64,000 nucleotides of DNA from the NCBI RefSeq assembly GCF_905171765.1, contig NC_053390.1:213533359-213597358 (forward strand). The letters run 5' to 3'. This stretch comes from Bufo bufo. Taxonomy: Eukaryota; Chordata; Amphibia; Anura; Bufonidae. The stretch's first letter is position 1; each line of letters opens with the position of its first letter. The notes under the pieces were generated by a model. It searched no databases and was not told the origin of the DNA. It saw nothing but the letters and a program-made list of their open reading frames with translations. Positions 55,301 to 61,300 of this stretch are shown here, in pieces. Position numbers and translations under genes: made by a program.

Positions 55301-58300
55301 ATTTCCGGATCCGGCAGGCAGTTCCAGCAACGGAACTGCCTGCCGGAATCCAACAACGCTAGTGTGAAAGTACCCTTAAAGGAGTATGTCATCAGGAAAA
55401 TCACTTGTAAACCAGGCAATGCTTGGTAGGGCTTACTCACTATAATCTAATCTTATCTTATATTCTCTGTTCTGATGCTGAATTGATCTGAAGCAACTGT
55501 GTGCACCGTAGCTTCACTGCTTTACTCTGCCAGCCTTTACCTCTCATGGTTGACAGGGACACACAAGATGACAGAGCAGAGGAAAGTGGTGGAGCTAGGG
55601 TGCACCTAGTGGCTCGGACCTGCCCTAAGTGCACTTAACAGCTCAGCATATGGATGAAAAGTAGTTTTCTCGTACTTTTTTCCATAGGGGGACACAGACC
55701 ATGGGTATAGCTTAGAGGTATTAGTAGGAGGGACACTATGCAAATATAAGAGCTCTTCCTCCTCGGGCTATACCCCCAGGCTCCACCAGGAGGAACTCAG
55801 TCTTTGCTTAGTGTCTGGTGAAGGAGGTTGACACTTACTGATTCTACTCCTTTTTGTTATTTTCATTCTAGATGGGGACACAGGTCGGCATGGCGCCTTC
55901 CTGGTCCCCCGTGGAGTGCCCGCCGCTGTCTTTTGGACGCTGCCTGGCTGCCTCCATTTTTTCCCCCCAAGAAGATAAGTGGATCCGGGCTCGACCTGTT
56001 ACCTCCGGCATCCCACCAGCCTCTGGGTCACCTGCTGCTGCCCTCCATCCAGAGCACTGTACTCAGGGAGTCAGATGTCTGAAGAGGTGGGCCCTGCTGG
56101 TACTGAACAGAGGGAGAAGACTTCAGGAGCAGATAAGTATACTGCAATCGCTCTCTGCTCCCTCTCCTCCCCCCCCCCCCCGCCTTATATCTAGGGCCGC
56201 CTGGGTGAACTAGGGAGTGGGTGTTATCTCTGTCCGGGGGTTCTAGGGTATGGAGGCACTATACTGGGTATTATCTCCTTGCTGGCACTCTCAGGCTCCC
56301 GATTCTGCTATCCCGCAGCAGCACCCACCAGCGGCGGGTCAGATGGGACCGCACGCTTAATCGGAGGCCTCAGACAGCAACTGTAGGGATGTCGTACCTT
56401 TATTAACCCCCGCTACGCCGCGTTCTGCACCGGGGGACATTTTTTTCATGTAGCACAGGTGGAGCGCGCAATTTTTTTCGCGCTTCTATGACGCGTCCGG
56501 GGGGCGGAGCCTAGCACTTCGCTCCGGCATTTTCCTCCACCTGCTAAAAAGATTCTCACGCTCTTGACTGCTCCCCTGCTTCTCTCTGATACAGCTGTCA
56601 TAGCTGTGTGGGCAAATGCCTTGCTTCTGATGTGAACGATCGTGCGTTCGAATCCCAGGAGTCACTTTTAAGGTTTTCTTTCTCTAACTGCAACTGTAGA
56701 TTTTTGTATAGTTGTTATCATGCCTAAGTCTAAGTCTGCCAAGACACCTTCTCAGGCCCCAATGGGGCCCTGTATGGAGTGTTTCCTACCATTTTAGACC
56801 ACTGGTGTTTGTGCCTCCTACCCTGCCCCTGGACAGGATTTCCTTCTTGCCCAACCCAGTTCCTTCTGTCCCTGCGGAGCCTGCGGTACCCGCTTGGGCA
56901 TCTGCCATGTCCAGCGCGGCCGCTGATTTGGCCTGAGTCGCCAAGGCAGCCATGTCCTTTATGGACCGTATGGCAGTTGCCAAGCCAGTGGCCCCAACCA
57001 CTCTGTCTCCTCGCAGTGGTTCACGCAAGAGGTCGCCTGACTAATAAGAGGCAGCGTGAGCGGTAGCATCCATCCTTGGATGACTCAGTTTTTCTCCCTC
57101 GTCTAGAGGTGCGTTCAGACGACTCCCCCCCCCCCCAGGGAGCGCAGGTCTGAACGGCGATTGTCCGACTCGGACGAGGTCATGAAGCGGGACCCTCCGC
57201 CTAAGCTCTCCACATGTGGCGGACTTAGTAGCGGCTGTCCGTGACACCTGTAATCTCCAAGGTGGGAGTTCCCCCTTTTTTCCGTCCACGAAGCCGTAGG
57301 TTGCCGCGTTTCCTATCCATGAGGAATTTTCCGCGGTCATACTCAGAGCCTGGGACAGGATCATCCTTTTACGGCTGACAGTGTGGAGGGGTGGTCTTCT
57401 CCCCTAGGGTGGATCCCCCGGTGGAGAGGTTATCTGAGATCACGGCCCTCCCTGTCCTTAACGGCTCCTCTCTGCAGGACGCTGTGGACAGGCGCCTAGA
57501 TTCTCTCTCCAAAGCCATTTTATCGCTGGCGGGCACGTCACTCGACTTGCCTTTGCCTCGGCATGGACGGCCTGTGCTCTCTCGCGTGGTTGCAGCGCCA
57601 CCACCAGAACCTGGCAGAACATGATGCGTCTACTGACACACTGGATTTGGTTCTTCAGATGTCTCAGACTTCCAAATTCTTTTGCAAGGCTTTCATAAAC
57701 ATTGGTTCCCTCCTTGCCCGCATTGCAGCCCTCTCGGTCATTCAGCACAGAAAGTTCTGGTTGAAGGTGTGGGACGCCGACGCTTCTTCCAAGTGTTCCC
57801 TTACTAACCTCCCCTTGAGGGTTTCAGGTTTTTTGGGGCTCAGCTGGACGAGTTCTTCTCTGCCGCTACAGGGGGCAAGAACACTCATATTCCACACCTA
57901 GGTCCAAGCGTCTTTTTCGGACCAGGTCTTCCGTTTCCGGTACTAGTCCTTTCGCCGCTCCTCCGCTGGGGGGCTACAGGACTCCCGCAAGAAGCCCCCC
58001 TTCAAGCCCCAGCCTTCATGGTGCCCAAGGGCGCAGTCAGCCTCCCTGCTGCTTCCAAGCAGTCTTCCGCATGATGGGTCGCCCCCACCCCTCGTGATGG
58101 GGGGCCGTCTGCTCTCGTATCAGCAGGTTTGGAGGGCTCATGTTCGGAATGCCTGGGCTCTAAAAATTGTAACGGCGAGTTACAAGAGAGAATTTACATT
58201 CACCGTTCTGGGGGATCCGTTCCGCGCCTCGGATCTCTTGATGGCAGTTTCTTCCCTTCTGGACCGGGGTGTTATTACCCTAGTTACCCCAGAGGAACAG

Positions 58301-61300
58301 GGCACAGGTTTCTATTCAGACCTGTTCATCGTTCCAAAGAAGGAGGGGTCGGTGAGTCCGATCCTGTATCCGAAGGCGCTCAACATTTTTCTGCGGGTAC
58401 GGAGGTTTCAAATGGTATCCCTCCGCTCCGTTATAGTTCCTCGCGTCCGTAGACATCCAGGATGCCTATCCGCATGTCCCGATCGCAGAATCTCACCAAC
58501 GATTCCTGCGCTTTGCCATTGGTGGCCGACGCTATCAGTTCGTCTCTCTCCCTTTCGGGTTAGCGACCGCCCCTTGGGTCTTTACCAAGATCCTAGCGCC
58601 TTTCTTGGCTCTTCTTCACACCAAGGGCATTTCTTTGCGGCCTTACCTGGAACAGCGACCGGATCACTGTACAAACTCTGGAACAGCTCGGATGGCTGAT
58701 CAACTTCCACAATCCTTCTACTCCCGTCCCAGAAGCTCTCCTTCTGGGCATGGTTTTGGATGCCTCGACCGCCAGAGTGTTTGTTTTCTTTCAGACTTCA
58801 AGTCCTCCTGGATCCAAGGGGCGGTGTCGCACCTGCTGCGCTCCCAGTGTCTCTCCATTCGGGAGTACATGCGGGTCCTGGGTCTTATGGTAGCCGCTTT
58901 CGAGGCTGTACCATATGCCCAGTTTTTTCACACTTGTTCGCTGCAACAGGAGTTCTTTCCCTCTGGGACAAGACCTCTCGGGGTCTGGACGCTTACATCC
59001 GCATGTTTTTTTTCTGCGGGTTCAGGCAGCTCTTTTTTTTGTGGCTGTCCCCTATGAATCTGACGGCGGGAAGATCTTTAGTCCCGTTTTTTTTCCTGGA
59101 CAATCGTCTTCGCCGATGCCTGCCTCTGGGCTGGGGCAGCGTTCTCTGGTCCCACACGGTTCGGGGGGTTTAGTCGGCGACGGAATCTCGTCTCCCGATC
59201 GACATCCTTGAGCTGAGAGCGATTTTCCACTCTCTCTCCATTGGACTCCTCTACTTGCCGACCGCCCGGTGAGGATTCAGCTGGACATTGCCACGGCGGT
59301 GACTTACATCAGCCATCAAGGTGGACCGCAGCCGGACAGTGTTGCAGGACGTGAGGAAAATTCTGCTGTGGGCAGAGTTGCACGTTCCGGTGTTGTCAGC
59401 GGAATTCCTTCCAGGAATAGACATCTGGACTGCGGACTTTCTAGGTTGTAACAAGATGGATCCAGGCGAGGTTCTCTGCGTCCGGATGTATGCGAAGACG
59501 TGAGCTGCAGGTGGGGCCGTCCGGATGTTGACCTGATGGCGTCATGGGTTCAACAACAAGCTTCCAGTGTTCCTGGCTCGCGCCTGGGGTCCGAAGGCAT
59601 ATGGGTTGGATGCGCTGGTGTCTCCGGGGCAAGACTTCAGCCTCCTCTATGTCTTCTCTCCACTTTCTCTGCTGTCGAAAGATCTACTCAAGATCGAGGC
59701 GGAAGGGATTTCGACTGTTCTCATCGCCCCAGATTGGTCTCGCCACGCATGTTTCTCGGACGTGGCTCGGATGCTGGCGGACGCCCCATGGCCTCTTCCC
59801 GACAGAGAGGATCTACTGTCTCAGGGTCTGCTCTTCCACCGGAATTTACAGTCTCTTCGTTTAACGGCGTGGCTGTTGAAACAGCCATCCTGAAGAAGAA
59901 AGGGTTCTCGGTTTTGGTGGTTAGGACCATGATCAGAGCGAGAAAGCCAGCTTCCTCCCGAATTTACTATCGTACCTGGAAGGCCTTCCTGACTTTTTGT
60001 GAGAACTCTGGATTCTCTCCCCTTCATTTTTCCATCCCTATGGTGCTCTCGTTTCTTCAGTCCGGGCTTGAGATGGGACCTTCGCTGAGCTCCCTGAAAG
60101 GTCAGGTTTCGGCTCTGGCCGTCTTTATTCAGAAGTCCCTTGCTCTTATGGGTCTTGGGATGACTTTTCTTCAGGGGGTGGCACATTCGGTTCCCCCGTA
60201 TGTTCCCGCTTTGCCTCCTTGAGGTCTCAATTTGGTCCTGCGTGCTCTGCAGGCGCCCCCTTTGAGCCGCTGAGAGAGGTCTCCCTGATTTTTCTCACCT
60301 GGAAAGTGGTCTTCCTTGTGGCCATAACTTCCATTGGGCGGGTGTCGGAGCTTGGCCGCACTTTCCTGCCAGGAGCCTTTTCTGGTTTTTCACCAGCATA
60401 AGGTGGTGCTCCGTCCGGTTCCCTCCTTTTTGCCCAAGGTAGTCTCTCCCTTCCACCTTAACGGGGATCTTGTTCTGCCTTCCTTTTGTCCTTCTCCGGC
60501 AGACCCCAAGGAACGGGCTCTCCATTCCCTGGATGTCGTCCGGGCCCTGAGAGTGTATCTGACGGCTACCGCCTCCGTCCGCCGTTCAGACTCGCTCTTT
60601 GTGATTCCCGAGGGACCTCGTAAGGGTCTGGCGGCCTCCAAGGTCACTGTGGCGCGATAAATCCGCTCGGCTATCTCCGCGGCTTATCGCGCTCGTGGTA
60701 AGGTTCCCCCGGCTCGGATTACCGCTCACTCCACTAGGGCGGTGGGAGCTTCCTGGGCAAGGCGCAATCGTGCCTCTGCGTCTCAGCTGTGTAAGGCGGC
60801 CACCTGGTTGTCCTTACATACCTTTACAAGGTTTTATCAGTTGGACGTTCCTCCTGGCGGTGCTGATATTTTTTTCCCACCCCATGGACTGCTTTAGGAC
60901 GTCCCATGGTCTGTGTCCCCCAATGGAAAAAAGTACGAGAAAATGAGATTTTTTGTGAAACTCACCTGTAAAATCTTTTTCTCTTGTTTTCCATTGGGGG
61001 ACACAGCTCCCACCCATTTTGCCTGTGGCAGGAGTGGTGTTCAGTTCTGTTATGGTTGGCCCTCATGGGCTTGGTCTGATGGCTTCCATTATTTTTTCTC
61101 GTCTCCTCCTACTGCTTTTGCAACGCCTAAGTTCCTCCTGGTGGAGCCTCGGGGTATAGCCCGAGGAGGAGGAGCTCTTTTATATTTGCATAGTTTCCCT
61201 CCTACTAATACCTCTAAGCTATACCCATGGTCTGTGTCCCCCAATGGAAAAGACGAGAAAAAGATTTTACAGGTGAGTTTCACAAAAAATCTCCTTTTAC

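Larger units (their letters stand above)
55664..61298 (+). mobile_element. DIRS-type retrotransposon (tyrosine recombinase), decayed
   Basis: About 5.6 kb. The terminal repeats are inverted, not direct: GGGGGACACAGACCATGGGT (55,687 onward) against CCCATGGTCTGTGTCCCCC near 61,225. The arms include AGCTTAGAGGTATTAGTAGG and CTATACCCCCAGGCTCCACC and extend about 110 bp. Between them lie a Gag-like region, RT/RNase H and a tyrosine recombinase in + orientation, the DIRS order. At 60,895-61,010 an internal segment is complementary to the right end (CCATTGGGGGACACAG), matching the internal complementary region of DIRS elements. It sits in SETD1B intron 5, same strand. Confidence 0.92.

Noticed and set aside
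55872..56213. 113-residue frame near the DIRS left end
   Set aside because: Upstream of the DIRS Gag start, no similarity to known DIRS proteins, proline-rich with a poly(C) run; treated as leader sequence.
56590..56670. Possible tRNA or SINE promoter (GTTCGAATC B-box like) in the DIRS leader
   Set aside because: The T-stem does not pair (GTGCG against CCCAG) and no acceptor stem is found.
57391..57624. Possible host exon in SETD1B intron 5
   Set aside because: It lies between the DIRS terminal repeats in the expected Gag position and has no splice-flanked conservation with SETD1B.
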